A DNA stretch of 64,000 nt from Cavenderia fasciculata (taxonomy: Eukaryota; Evosea; Eumycetozoa; Acytosteliales; Cavenderiaceae), in assembly GCF_000203815.1 (NCBI RefSeq), contig NW_004457624.1, positions 2,046,001-2,110,000 on the forward strand. The letters are read 5' to 3'. This document shows, one piece after another, positions 11,836 through 24,622 of this stretch. Positions within the stretch are counted from its first letter, which is position 1. Each line of letters starts with the position of its first letter. Position numbers and translations under genes: made by a program. Under the pieces are notes generated by a model. The model searched no databases. It was not told the origin of the DNA and worked only from the letters and a program-made list of their open reading frames with translations.

Positions 11836-12454
11836 TTTATTAAATTATTTGTTTGTATGTACATAGGTTGTGTTAATTAAAATAGAATTAAATTTTAAAG
11901 GGTGTGGATGGATGCTTATGCCTTACCACATCTTATGGATAACGAAAGGACACACAACCATTCACTTTAAAGTTGCTACCTTGAATTTTGCCTTTTCGTT
12001 GATTAAAATTTTAAAAACTTCACTTTTTTCGGATCAAGGCGGAATTCTCTCTCGTCTTCATCTAGAGAACTTCGATTGGAATTGTAATCAATTGATGACA
12101 GGGGCTGGTTCCTCCATTACATGAATGAGCTTACTTTCGTTCTTCATTCTCTTACCATGAAATAAAAAAGATAATTATAAATTATCTTATATATCTTTCT
12201 TTGTCTGCTTGTAAAAATACGATTGATAATCCCAAATAGATATTAATAGATTTTGATGAAAGCAACGAGAATGATGAAAAATAATAGTAGTATTATATCC
12301 CGAACACCAAAAAAAGAGAGAGAGAGAGATGTTTATATATCTCTCTCTTGTTCTACCATACAACAAATAATATTATTATTTGTAAATTATTTGATTGATT
12401 TTTTAAAAAAAAAAAGAGAAAAGAATGTATTTTATAGGTTTGTTTGTTAACTAC
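11836..12454. other. Intergenic region, no gene seen
   Basis: About 620 bases between two minus-strand genes. A moderately complex section at 11890-12160 has short open frames on the plus strand, but none resembles a known protein or shows start and splice support. The rest is A/T-rich with an AGAGAG tract near 12314. Confidence 0.45.
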
Positions 12455-12994
12455 TTAAGCACTAGAAGTAGTAGCAGTGGCCATTTCGGTATCATCCTTT
12501 GGTCTTAATCTTTTACCATTGTCAATTGGAATAACACTATCTTCGACAGAGTATGGCTTGACAAGTAATGATTTAACTCTCTTCTTGTGTGGTTTCGAAG
12601 AGGAATGAGTGTCCATGGCTGCTTGTGAAACGAAATACTTTGCACATGGTATACAATAAATTTGACCCATAGCTGGTTTATCTACATCGATCTCTTGCTT
12701 TTGTAACTTTTCTATTTTACCTGGTTGCATATCATCCCATATTTGATCGATATCTATAGATACACAGTAAAATATGTTAATTAACTTGTTCTATTTCATT
12801 CTTTATCTCTTTGTGTCTTGTTTTGTTTCTTTGTTTCTTCTTCTTCTCTTTCTTTTCACACAATTAAATTGATCGTGAGTCTTTGTTTTGTTGTGTTGCA
12901 ATAAAATACCTTTCTTTCTATTTGCTGTTTTAGTAGCTCTATAATATGACTTATTTTTAGCGTGTCTTCCTCCTGAACCAATGAATCTTGCCAT
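12455..12994 (-). CDS. ZNF593/Bud20-type C2H2 zinc-finger protein (60S ribosome export)
   Basis: Two exons on the minus strand: 12994-12910 and 12753-12455, giving 127 residues. The N-terminus is the family signature: a short very basic stretch (GGRHAKNKSYYRATKTANRKK) running into DIDQIWDDMQP, which spans the intron. The single zinc finger reads CIPC-x12-H-x5-H, the U1-like spacing of the ZNF593/Bud20 group. After it come SSKPHKKRVKSLL and a short acidic/Thr tail. Bud20 is a shuttling factor on pre-60S ribosomes that aids their nuclear export. Length and motif order match the family, so the assignment is firm. Confidence 0.93.
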
Positions 12995-13148
12995 TTTATA
13001 TATATATATTTACAAAGTATATGTTGTAGTAATAACGATTAATAATTAAAATAATTTTTTTGATTTTTCTCGTTCGTTTTTTGAGTTGGGTTTCATTTTG
13101 AATTTTGATGATTTATCGGACTATTTTCGTCTATTTATTATTTAATAA

Positions 13149-15356
13149 TTAATTATTTCTATTCTCTAAAATGATATAGGGAGCAAAAGTAATTCTTTTA
13201 TCTGAAAAGTAAGGGATATAGAAAGCTCTAGCCAAAGAGTTTGATTTACTAGCATCCAAGAATGGACGTGAATAGATGATTCTGAACTGGTCTTTTGAAA
13301 GTTTGTTGAGGTAACTGTTGTCTGGATTGTTATCAAAATCGACAATAAAACTACATTTGTTGATATCGTCAATGTAACGGTCCATCTCTTGTTGGTTTTG
13401 ATCATTCATGTTGGTTGGGATGACCATCGTGCCATTTGGTTGCTGTGAGAATGGTTTGGGCAAGTGACCCTTAAACTCGGACTCTAGGAATGCCAAGTTG
13501 AAAGTGATCATTGGTTTGTTTGTCTTGGTTGAACGATCGTCTACTCTGTCATTTGGTAAAAAGAATTGGGATGGGAATCTGTACCATTCCTTGCCAACAC
13601 AGACATTGACGTTGGAGCCGATACGAATGGTCTTGGGGAATTGAATGTCAGTGACATCACCAGCACGTAAAACATCGTCATAAAGGAATCCATATGCCTC
13701 GATTGACGCGTCATAGTTTCTAAAAGTTGCATAGATACGTGATACCGACAGAGCGATAAACAACAAGACAACAGCCTTGATGGAAAGATCGACCAAAAAG
13801 TTCAAGAGACCGAGGATGGTGAGTAGCAACGACGATTGACCAGCAGCAGTACTCTTTTTCTTTGATTCGTCATCTGTACTCTTTGTTGACAATCTCGATT
13901 GATATTTGTAGAGATCGGATATGAAATTAGCAACCAAGTAGAGAGTAACCGAAGCAGACAAACAAATAAATGGATAAATGACAAATAAAAATCTCTCCTC
14001 TTTGTGTGGCAAGTATGTCATAAATGAGAACCACATTACAAATGGTGACATTGCCAAAATCAATTTAAATAATGGTCTATTTGATAATACTCCTCTATTT
14101 GAATATAATATAATTATTAACTAAAATAATAGAAATAGAAATAGAAATAGAAATAGAAATAGAAATAGAAATAGAAATAGAAATAGAAATAGAAAGAAAG
14201 AAAGAAATATTATTATTATTAATACTTTGTCTCTCTTTTTTTTTTTCTTTTAACATACAGGAATAGATAATAAAGCAATGAAAAATATAACATTAAAGTT
14301 TACAAAACAATTAATAAAATAGAATTTCCAATCTTCAATACCATATAATTGAGAACCACCTTCATGATCAGAAGTGAAATTATAAAGGATGATATTCAAG
14401 ATGGCAATAACAAGCTTGCCATAATACTTTTCATCAATCATAATCATTGGAGCAAACACCGAGACGGTTGGAACGATTGCCCAAACCAATACATTGATGA
14501 AACCATACTCGACAATCAATGACAATGCCATTGGTGCACCAACAACAATAACAAATGGCCAACCCATAAACACACTACATGCACATGTAAATACTGCCAA
14601 AAATGGTCTATTCAACATCCAAAAACCATATGAAAACATTATCATTGTCATTGAAAATGTATTTGGTAAATAAACTAAAATAAAAAATAAATAAATAAAT
14701 AAATATTGTTTGATTGATTTGTTTGATTGATTGTTTGATTGGTTGATTTAGAATACGTACCAGTTGATGAAAGGAAGAAACCTGGTGAAAAGAACATAAA
14801 TATTGCCATCAAGAATGATATTTGATTACCAAACAATTTCTTTACACCTGCATAGAAAATGGTTTGTGAGAATGCACATTGTAGTCCAAGGAATATCTTC
14901 ATTAGAAAGAATGTAGTAACTTTGTTTTCTTGTGCAATCATATACAATAATTGTCCAAAACTTGAATGATACAATAGATATGCATATGATCTAAGTGCAT
15001 AAACTGGACTATTCAAAAGGTGAAAGAAAGTAAGTATTAGTATATTGAAAGAAGAAAAATAGGAAGAAGATTTTAACAACGACATACCTGTATTCCCATG
15101 TTTGTAAACCTTTACCAAACATTAAATAATGAGTTGGTTCCCAATAGTTCATAAACTCATCACAATCATTGATTCTATTAAAGAGAGCTGATAGAGCCGC
15201 TGAAAGTCCTAAAAACAAGAATACTGTTTTGCTACTAGGTGAGAATGATTGATCGTCATCTGATGATGATGATGATGATGATGATATTGGTTGTACATCC
15301 TTTCCTTTTTGTCTACTACTACTACTAGATGATGAAGATGATTTAGCTTTTACCAT
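13149..15356 (-). CDS. alg9: ALG9, dolichyl-phosphate-mannose alpha-1,2-mannosyltransferase
   Basis: Four exons on the minus strand: 15356-15088, 15008-14761, 14674-14259 and 14120-13149, giving 634 residues. After a Ser/Asp-rich cytosolic start comes the GT22 signature around residues 60-95 (NDCDEFMNYWEPTHYL, then QTWEYSPVYALRSY, the latter joined across intron 1). The acidic NDCDE motif binds the metal/donor in this family. Multiple membrane helices follow, then the luminal-loop motif LPHKEERFLFVIYP, diagnostic of ALG9/PIG-B-type enzymes; the close fit of the first motif favours ALG9. The enzyme acts in the ER membrane, adding the seventh and ninth mannoses to the lipid-linked N-glycan precursor. 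The acceptor for exon 4 lies after TTATTTTAG, which restores LIIILYSNRGVLSNRP. Confidence 0.9.
14129..14209. repeat. (AGAAAT)n repeat in an ALG9 intron
   Basis: About eleven AGAAAT units grading into AGAA repeats fill most of intron 3 (14121-14258) of the ALG9 gene. On the transcript the strand is pyrimidine-rich. Confidence 0.95.
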
Positions 15357-15502
15357 TTCTATCTATCTCTATCTATCTATCGAAAGATAATATCTATCTC
15401 GCACAATGAATGAGAAAGTTTTTTTGAAGTTCACAAAACCACCATTTTTTTTTTTTGGATTATTCTTTTATTTCTTTTATTTCTATTATTTCTATTTACA
15501 AT

Positions 15503-16637
15503 TTAATTACTATTTACAATTTGGAGTAAGATGATTTCAGATTTCAATTGGACTGTATTTGGAAGGAATTGGTCAAGTGGGATTACAGTTGCATTCATCC
15601 CCCATTTCAAGAGATATTGTCCAATGGTCTTCTCGGATGATCGTATTTGATAACTACAATAAATGATTAAATTCCTATTCCTATTTAAAAAGAATTTAAA
15701 TGTTGCAAATATATCATCATAATCTAATTATAAAAAAAATTATTAATATTAATATTAATATAAATAAAAGAAAATTAATTAAATAAATCTTTTACAAACC
15801 TTTGGTATTATTATAAAATAAATCAGACGCAAATAAATAATCAATATCTTTTGGTAGTTGTAAGACTTGGTCGGTGAATTGAGAGTATGCCAAAACACAA
15901 TACAGTGGATCAGGACCATTATAATTTGAAAATGAACTGGTCGTTATTTGTTTGTTGTAGTCTATGATTCTTTGGACATTGTCGAGTAACTCTTGTTTGT
16001 AGTCTGTAATGATTGACAGTTTACTTCCAAGTGCCATAGAAACTAATGATGGCAATCCAATACCTGCTCCAAGTTCAATTGTCGTTGTTTCATTGTTTAT
16101 AAATATTGGTTTGTCAATGCAAGACCCATCATCAGATCTTTTACATTGGTCTACTATGAACCAAGACACAACCTGACTCGACTCCCAAAGTAGTAATCCA
16201 AAATCAGACTCTTCTCTTTTTTTTTGGGCGATTGTATCATTGTCGTCGTTTTTGTTGGGTTGGGATATTTGTGATTGAATTCTAGAGTCATTGCTATAAA
16301 TGGAGGTTGCTTTTGTTGTTGTTGTTGATGTTGTACCACCGGATGTCGTTGGGTTGGGCGAAAATGATGTTACGAAAATCTCGACATCGCATGAACTAGG
16401 CTGCTTCTTTGGTTGTTGTTGCGTTGGCGTTGCGCGACTTTGGACAATACGATTGAGCTCGCCATCCATCACCATTCCGGTGACAGCCAAAGCAGCAGCA
16501 CCCGTCAGGTTACTTGTGTATGGTAAAGATCTTCCTTTCTCTTTATCATTCTGTGTACCGCCACCATGATCGTATGCATTGTTGTTGCTCTCTCTGGGTG
16601 TCTGACCCCCAGTTTTGAAACAAACAGCCGTGATCAT
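15503..16637 (-). CDS. METTL-type class I SAM-dependent protein methyltransferase
   Basis: Two exons: 16637-15800 and 15723-15503, giving 352 residues. Residues ~10-140 are a Gly/Thr/Ser/Gln-rich low-complexity region. The catalytic core begins at GLLLWESSQVVSWFIVDQ, followed by the SAM-binding motif I IELGAGIGLPSLVSMALG, motif II (IITDY), a later acidic motif (YLFASDLFYN) and DYDDIFATFKFFL across the intron. This order is that of the lysine-methyltransferase METTL21/22/23 and FAM86 group, which modifies chaperones or elongation factors. I cannot pick one member from sequence alone. It is divergent from the GATA-factor gene and separated from it by nearly 5 kb. Confidence 0.82.
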
Positions 16638-18866
16638 TTACGGTGGGTGATGATTGAAATGATCGATGACAAGGAAGAAAGGAAAGAAAGAAAGAAGACG
16701 CGAACTATCAAACTCGACAATAATATCTTCTAACTTTTTTTCTTCTTTAAATCTTTTGATTAGAACCTTGTTGTTGTTGATGATGAGAGCTCTCTCTTTC
16801 TCTCTCTCTTTCTCAATACCGAGGTTTGTATAATCGATCAGTACTCTACTCTATAACCCCATCACCAAAAGTAAAAAACAATACTTGAACACAGCAGCAC
16901 AGAACGAGATGGGGAGAGAAGGGATCAGCCGATTACGATTCTGTGAAGATGATGCGCGAATTCAGACCAAGATTTAATTGGTTGCGTATTTTGTCGTTTG
17001 GTAGGCAAGGTGACGCCCATATTCCGAGGGGGCGTCTTGATCTTATTTTTGCTACTTTTTTTGCAAATATTGAATCTTGGTAGATCTGATTGCCCCTTCA
17101 CTCTTTACACTCTTGATTTTTTGTTTTTTGTAGAATCTAGAAATTATTATAATGTATTTGAGAGATACAATATGTCAAATATCAGCGACCCAGCACCCAA
17201 CACAATCAATCGTCGACCGAACAAAGTTAGTAGTTTTCAATTGATCGCATTCATTCAAAGACATAGACCTGTAGGTGCACCCATCCATCCATTGTTGTAA
17301 GTGTAATTCATTGTAGTAAACAAATCAATCCATCACATCCCCATCGATACACTAATTCGGTGGAAAATTTCGCGAGAGTCTGGTTGTGGAAAGGCGGCGA
17401 GAGTCAGAAGTTCGTTCTAAATGAAAGGTGAGCTCTAAAAATAGGGGAGCTCTTTCGTGTTTTTGCGAAGTGTTTTTCAAGTCACAGAGAACAGAATGTT
17501 CAGGATTACTCGATCATCAGACGACAATATCATGCAGCATGCCACCTGTTATGTGTGTTATGATAATTAATCCCTCCAAAATATTATATATAATATAATA
17601 TAATCATCAGCAATATAACAAACAAGCATCATACCTTCACCATCACCATCATCATCGAACAGTCACAACATAAACATAGTCAGATCCACTTCCATTCTCA
17701 GTCTAAAGTAGTCATAGTCACCAGAAGGACAATATCAATAGTAGCAGTAGCAGTAGCAGTAGTAGAGGTATAGTATAGTATTCACATTTCTCAAAAGGAC
17801 AAATCATCGTGATTCTATCGACATTGATCCATCCCAGAACTTTTTTGGCTGTTGGATGGAACACATGAAGAATCTCAAGTGAGAGAGAGTCAGACTTGTT
17901 AACATGTCAGCACCCATCTTCATACACAATAAGATATCCAATTCACTATTATCTTATATTCATCACTCATACACTACACTATATTATTTCAAAAAAAAAA
18001 AAGAGAGACAGACAGACAGAGAGACAGAAAGACAGATAAAGACACAGATATTAAAAAGGGTAAAATCAATCACTATCATCATTATTAATTTGTTTATAAT
18101 AATCCAATAATGATTGATTGATTGATTGATAGATTGGTTAGTTTGTTTTTTTGCCAATCTTTCAGATATCATAGAGTAGAGTCACATCAACACTCTAAAT
18201 TTATACATTACAACAATAGAAAGAATCAATCATCAGAAACAGAGGTAGAACAACCAACAACCAACAATAACAACAGATAATAATAGATCGGTTGATTGGT
18301 TAGAAATCTATTGACATTCGTTTGTCCTCCTATAAATACATGTGGGGGACAGGATCAGCTTGAGATTTTCGTAAAGAATCGATGCTCTATGCATCAACTT
18401 TACCCCCCACACAGCTATTATTCAGTCACACACACAGCTCCTCACACAATGACACAAAAGATGTGATCACCCCACTAGCAGTGGTTCTCATGAGTTTTGT
18501 TCACTTATGTGGTTGATCCATATCACATCAATATTGATACACTACTATTATCTTCATGCCGAGGACAATGGAGGTACAAAACGTCAGAAAAATAACAGCC
18601 AACAAAACAGGATAAAGAAAGAAGGAATGGTTAGTCTAATCCTAATCCTCCCTCCTCTTTCCTTCATCTCTCTTTACATCAATCAATCTTTCACACACAC
18701 ATATGTTCTTTTGTTTGTATATATCATATACCTTATTTATTTATTTATTTTTAATCACTTTTGTGTATGTATGTATGTATGTATGTATGAAATTTATTGT
18801 TCCAACTCAACAACCAACCCTACCAATATTGGGGCATATGCTTGTAACCTAACATCGTAATCGGTG

Positions 18867-18920
18867 ACCCACATTTGCTACAGGCCATAGTAGGAGGGAT
18901 CCCTCTTACCAGATGTGGGT
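18867..18920. promoter_or_regulatory. Nested dyad: ACCCACAT / GAGGGATCCCTC / ATGTGGGT
   Basis: The perfect 12-base palindrome GAGGGATCCCTC (18894-18905) is flanked by an inverted pair, ACCCACAT (18867-18874) and ATGTGGGT (18913-18920). It lies in the long spacer before the GATA-factor gene. It could be a multi-site binding element or part of a structured transcript. Confidence 0.4.
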
Positions 18921-20423
18921 ATGTTCATCATTATCTGATTTTGCATCACTTTTTGATTTGGCCATGGGGCTACACTGTACGATCGGGTCGAATGAAAACC
19001 CCTATGGCAACATCATTGTATTGTTCCATGAACGGCGAAAAACTATCTAAAAACAGTTTTGGTTTGCAGTAGTCTCGAAACCACGTTTCATTTTTTAGCT
19101 ACGTAGCCATAGTTGGTTTGAAGGAAGGCCATCATCGTCATTCATCATCTATTGTTTGTTTGATGTTCACCGTTAACGGGTAGACCCCAATTTGTGGATA
19201 AACAGAAACAGTTCACGTGATGAGATGATTTTTTGATCTTCTCATTTTTATTCTTTATCCTTCCTCTCACTTCCTTTCCTCATCGTTGTTGCAAAGTTAG
19301 TTAGTTTTGGATCTATCTAGATAAAAAAAACATGCAGAAAAAGTAATAATAATCATAGTAGTTTATTTGTTTGGACACTCAACTTTCAGATGCAGATATT
19401 CAACTAAAAGTCAAATACCCACACACACACGATCCTTGCTTTGTACCTGTGATTCATCATTTTCATTCAATCACCACAGGACATAGACAGATATTTGTTT
19501 TTCAGACTGAGAAGGTAACTTGTGTGATTATTATGGCCCTCTTGTGTCTGTGTGGCCCCTCACTTTCAAGTGCACAAGAAGATAATCACACTTTTTATCT
19601 CATCTTTAAATTCCAACAATGGGGCGGGGCTCGCCCACTGCAGGCACCCCTCACACTCACTCACACACACACAATTTTTTGTAATTATCTTTTTCATTCA
19701 CTTTCAAGTTTGACGCCTCCCACCTCCCACGAGAGACCATAAAAATCTTTGGATAGACATTTTTCGCGTGTGTCGTTTCAAACAGCGCTAATTGACAATC
19801 AACCAACAACACAACCCCGCGGGTGGCCAAGCAGAGCAGAGAGAGGGAGAAGCTTTTATTTATCTTTCTTTCATTGCTGAACTCAACGACGCAGCGCTGC
19901 GCGGATTTATAAGGGCTTGCCACCTTAAACAGAGGTAATAATTCTCTTCATCTCGAGTATAACAGACAGACAGACACAGATTAGATTCTCTAGATTAGAT
20001 TTTTTATATTTTTTTTTTGACGTTTTGTTAAGATCATCAACAACCCGTAGCATAGCATCGCTAGCTAGCGGTTCACTTTAATGAATCATTCATTCCATCT
20101 TCATCTTCATCTTTTATATCTACTCGATCGAATGTTAATTTGTTAATTTAATAATAATATTTAGAGAATAGAATCAAGTACACACAAGAACAGGACAGAT
20201 AAATAATATAAGGTAGCAATCATCGTCATCATCATCATCATCATCATAGTCACCATCATAGTCATAGTCAATATCAATCAATGTTTAATGTTAACAGGTG
20301 TTACTCCCCTCCCCTGGCCTGGCAACTGTTAGATTTAAATCAGTATCGACGATAGATATCTATCTTACCAGTTTTGTTTATTAAAATAATCGCAACTGAC
20401 AAGATGATATTATTAGTATGGTG

Positions 20424-20464
20424 TAGACCCGTGACGGGCTGACGCTGCGATTGACGGGGGTCTA
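20424..20464. promoter_or_regulatory. G/C-rich dyad TAGACCC ... GGGTCTA
   Basis: Seven-base arms at 20424-20430 and 20458-20464 enclose a 27-base G/C-rich segment that itself contains CCCGTGACGGG. Such G/C content stands out in this A/T-rich spacer. A related GGGTAGACCCC occurs near 19179. Confidence 0.35.
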
Positions 20465-20778
20465 GACTTTAAGCATCATCCTGTAATCGCGCATATACTC
20501 ACTTTTTATCCCACACGGACGCGTTTTCATTGCAACGGCCAATAGTTTTTATTTTCTATTTTTTTGTAATTTTTTTTTGTAATTTTTGATTGAAGTACTT
20601 CCCTTTTTCGTCGTTTTCAACCTTCTTAATCATCACATCATCATTTAAAATCAAATAACCGCTTCTGGCTGATTTAATCATCAGAGATAGATCTCGAAAC
20701 AATTCTTCTTCTTCTTCATCTTCTTCTTCATTTGTCGATGCGTATGTCAGATTCTCGTGGTTTTGGTCAAGTCATTCA

Positions 20779-20809
<31 letters not shown>

Positions 20810-21049
20810 TACTATTATTCGTCGACTGCTGCTGCTGCTGTATTCAGCAGTACTCACTCACATCGATTATTATAATTTAAATGTTTGTACTATGTGTGTG
20901 TGTGTCTGGTCTGACAGACATACGGACCAGACAGAATACTCGACCCTCCTCGTTCTACTCATTTATCAACTCAACTTTTCCTCACTTTCTTTGAGCGATG
21001 CTCCTCATTGTCGTCGTCATCATCATCATCCACATCTGCAATTAAATTA

Positions 21050-21120
21050 GTATGTTTTCAAAACTAACGATAGATTCTATTTTCTTTTTTTTTTTCTTTT
21101 TCATTTATTTTTTTTTTTAG
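21050..21120 (+). other. Probable intron in the 5' UTR of the GATA-factor gene
   Basis: A GTATGT donor at 21050 and a long T-rich tract ending in TTTTAG at 21120 bound a 71-base segment with typical dictyostelid intron composition. All three frames downstream hit stops before the ATG at 21564, so the splice would be in the leader. If correct, the 5' UTR exceeds 500 bases and contains upstream ATGs. Confidence 0.45.
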
Positions 21121-21563
21121 ATTTAGGAAATAATCAACAACAACAACTACTACAAACATAACAAAACCTAAACAAGCAATCAATATATATTATATATTTA
21201 TATTTGATTGTTTTTTTGACTCCATACTTATTCTCCTATATCTTATCTGTTGTTCATATATGTGGTAAAGATTAGCGTACTACATCAATTAGTCAACACT
21301 AAAATTATTATTTCAACAAAGAGCAACATCAAGAAGAAGAACAAGACAAGCAAGAAGAAAAAGTCACAAATTCAAAACATTTATTTAACGTATTTCGTAG
21401 CACTTACGCATTGCCATTTCTATCCAAACCAATCAGCATTATTTGTTGTTTGTTTGTTTGCTTGGGGAGCTTATTAGTGCATCCACCTACCTACCTACCG
21501 ATTTAATTAATTAGTTTGTTTGTTCGTTGATTGACAAAGCCGCCTAATCAAACAAACCAACAA

Positions 21564-24075
21564 ATGGATTGGAACCCAAAGAAAAGTGGTTTTGGAGCTG
21601 GAGGTCAGTCATCAACATCAAAACTACCGTTTTCAAAACCGATCAATCTAACAATGGAACAACGATCACCTTCTCCTCCTCCTCCAACAAATACATCTAC
21701 AACTTCTACATCGACATCGAACCCTACTACTTCTTATAATTATGGTGGTAGCAGCGGTGGTGGTGGTGGTCCACAGCCTAGCTCTCCCATTGTATACAAT
21801 TCTCCACAATTTGTTCATCCTTCAACATTTGGTGGTAAATCCAGTGGAAATAATAGTAGTACATCTCCGTCGTTAACGGGAAGTAGTGGTGGAAATGGAG
21901 GAGCAAGTAGCAGTGGAGCTACGGGAGTCAGTACTTCCAATAGCAGTAGTGGAGGAGGACAAGCCTCTCCCTCTTATTCTCAACCATATCCCATCCTTTC
22001 TCCTAGAGTTCCAAATCAATATATCTTTAGTGCTCCGTCATCTAGCAACAATAATAATAATATTAATAATAATAATAATAGCGAAAACAATCAACCAACT
22101 AGTCCGAGTAGGATACCATCCGACAATAATAGTAATGGGGGAAATACTTCCTCATCCTCTTCACAACAACATTTTTTCCAGGCAAACAAACAAACATCCA
22201 CCAAATCATCACCAACCATTGTTAATAGGAACCAAACATCTTCACCTCCACCACAACCACAACCAACCTCCTCCTCCTCCTCTCAACCATCATCGTCACA
22301 TATGTTTTCATCATCCTTTCACCAACCCTTTCAGCAAAAGGAAAAGCGCAAGGATTTAAACAACTCTTATAGTGTGTTTAACAGCGAGCCACTCGGTGGC
22401 TTTAGCTCTTCACCTCCCAAAAATTACAACAACAACAATAATAATAATGAGGAACCAACCTATTCCATCCAGGCACATCATCACAACCAACAACAACAAC
22501 AACACCAACACCAACACCAACACCAAAACAACCATCATCACTCTCAACCATTTTCCTCTACTAGTAGGTCAGAGCATAAAGATATTTCCATGCCAGACTC
22601 ACCAACCTCATCGTCATCAACCAACTCTTCAAACAATACCTCGCCCACTACATCCGCGCCAATACCCACCTATTTCCCACCACACCAACAACAGAGTCAC
22701 CAACAACAACAACAAGAATCACCAAAATATCACAATTCGACGACAACTACACCGATCCTTCATCCTTCCAATATGAATGAAAATTCAATCGATCATGGTC
22801 ACCATCAACAACAACAACAACATTATAACCAAAACAATAATAATAATAATAATAATAACCATCATCACTCACAACAAATGCACCACCAATCACTTTCACA
22901 ACAACACAGTGTTGTACCAGAGAGACAAATATTTACTCCGATTCTACCCAAACCAAACTCCTCCACACCCACATCTGCGTCCGCCCCAACCACTCAACCA
23001 ATACTTCAAGTAGCACCACCAACCACACCCAATTCATCCTCGTCTAATCTTCCAATGTTCCCAGTCATGCCAAATGAACAGGATACATGGATCGAGATTA
23101 GAGACCTTAGTTCAGAAATATCGAAAATTGCCAAATCATGTCTTACCAAGGGTATCACTGAAGATATTTTAAATCAAATCAAGGAAAAGGGTGTTTATTT
23201 AATTAAAATGATAGAGTTGGTAGCTCAAAAAGAAACTTTGGAAAGAAAAATTGATGATGATAGAAATAGAATGTATGTATAAAAACATTTTTAAAATATG
23301 TTATTTATTTATTGAATATTAATAATCTTTTTTTTTTTTTAAATTTTTTAGACCACCATTGACAAGACCAAGAAGATTTAGAAAGAAAAAGAAAATGACA
23401 ATTGTAGTTGGTGGCGAAAACTATGACTCGAATATAATGTCGAGTGATGGTCGACCAATCAATGGATTGTCACCTGGATTGGCATCCCCACTTACCACTC
23501 CTATTGGATCGGTATCACCTGTAAATCTTGGAAGTAGTGGTACCTATCCTCATCCTCCTCAATTGAGTTTAGAAAATGTACAAAATGAACCAAATAATAA
23601 TAATAATCACCACCAACCATCATCTCAACCTCCTACACCATCACACCATCACCATCACCATCACCAACAACAACAACAATCACCACCACAACAACAACAA
23701 CAACAACAATTACCTTTACAACCAATTCAACCTCACCAACAACAACAACAACAACAAACATCACCCCCATCGACCATTAACCTATGTGCCAGTGGCAACC
23801 AATTGGTCCCACCTCCCCTTACACCTTCATCTGCAGCCGCTGCAGCCGCCTCAGCAGCCTCTGGAACCACAACCAAAAAGAAGAAAGCTGGTGACCCACT
23901 CTACTGCACTTCTTGTGGAACCACTCAAACACCGGAATGGAGAAAGGGTCCAGCGGGTGGCAAGTCACTTTGCAATGCATGTGGATTGCATTATGCCAAA
24001 CTTATGAAAAAAGAAGGCCAAGTCAGGGATACTCAAGCCAAAGACCCTCTCAACGTTGTAAATTTGCTTAATTGA
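21564..24075 (+). CDS. GATA-type zinc-finger transcription factor
   Basis: Two exons, 21564-23272 and 23352-24075, giving 810 residues. I choose the ATG at 21564 ([11 protein letters not shown]); the frame is open upstream but without an ATG. Residues 1-500 are Ser, Gly, Asn, Pro, Gln and His-rich disordered sequence. At about 510-575 there is a conserved-looking helical segment ([20 protein letters not shown], then [21 protein letters not shown]) running into a basic patch [10 protein letters not shown] across the intron, a likely nuclear localisation signal. More poly-Gln/His follows. Near the C-terminus (~755-782) is one GATA finger with spacing C-x2-C-x18-C-x2-C (CTSC ... CNAC) and the core [21 protein letters not shown], the 18-residue loop of plant-like GATA factors. 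Dictyostelids have many such factors controlling development (GtaC, StkA); I cannot say which this matches. Confidence 0.9.
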
Positions 24076-24622
24076 TTTCAATAATAATTAATAATAATAA
24101 TAATAAATAATAATAAATAATAATAATAAATGAGGGAAAAGGGAAATAACAAAGAAGAATAATAATAATAATAGTATAATATAATAACTACAACAAAATA
24201 TAAGTAATAATAATTAAGAATAAATAACACAAACAAAAATGCACAACCACAATATATATAAACTCTAATGCTGGACCACTCACACATTAGGGCTTGGGAT
24301 TATTACTCTTACAATACAATACAATCAATAATAACAATACAAGCAAAAAAAACAACCTCTTCTTGCACATGTCAAATAAAATATATAGATTTCAAAAAGT
24401 ATTAGGAATAAATACTTTATTATTAGTATACATCAATTTGAAAGTGGGATTATTTACCTTATTTATTAGTGTCAGGGTGACCAACATCTTTATGGTAATA
24501 AATTTAATAAAAAGGAGAAATATTTTAGATTGTTTTTTTTTTAAGGGAAACTTAACCTCATCATGTGCACATCTGATCTATCTATTGTAGTAGATGTACA
24601 TCTACTTGTAGAATACTTCAAT
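24076..24622. other. A/T-rich intergenic region
   Basis: 3' flank of the GATA gene with AATAAT runs, then mixed A/T-rich sequence before the ankyrin-like gene. The frame at 24294-24590 is low-complexity. An in-frame ATG at 24563 would add 20 residues to the next gene, but I prefer 24623. Confidence 0.45.

Larger units (their letters stand above)
16638..21563. promoter_or_regulatory. 4.9 kb gene-poor region upstream of the GATA-factor gene
   Basis: No coding gene is supported; the frames present (for example 16998-17300, 18507-18860, 19371-19742) are short, rich in simple sequence and unlike any family. The plus strand is C/A-rich, with CATCAT, CACACA and CCTCC tracts, and this polarity matches the direction of the downstream gene. 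G/C-rich islets with dyad symmetry occur at 17005-17040, 18867-18920 and 20424-20464. C-rich and G-rich runs (TGTGGGGGAC near 18341, TACCCCCCACACAG near 18403) resemble the CA/GT-rich boxes known from developmental promoters in Dictyostelium. The end of the region is a probable 5' leader of the GATA gene. Confidence 0.5.

Noticed and set aside
11870-12124. 84-codon plus-strand frame
   Set aside because: Starts in A/T-rich spacer, no domain, and sits in the flank between two minus-strand genes.
14041-14125. Alternative acceptor CAAATAG for ALG9 exon 4
   Set aside because: It breaks phase with the preceding exon; the acceptor at 14121-14122 restores an unbroken frame from SIP to SNRPLFK.
16998-17300. 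100-codon plus-strand frame in the long spacer
   Set aside because: No recognisable domain; spans a hairpin-containing G/C islet and A/T-rich DNA without coding character.
18875-19072. 65-codon frame over the nested palindromes
   Set aside because: Sequence composition is explained by the dyads; no homology and no A-rich start context.
24563-24622. Upstream in-frame ATG adding 20 residues to the ankyrin-like protein
   Set aside because: The added residues are not like the family start, and MNSISLFSLVIRNIV at 24623 fits better; kept as an alternative only.
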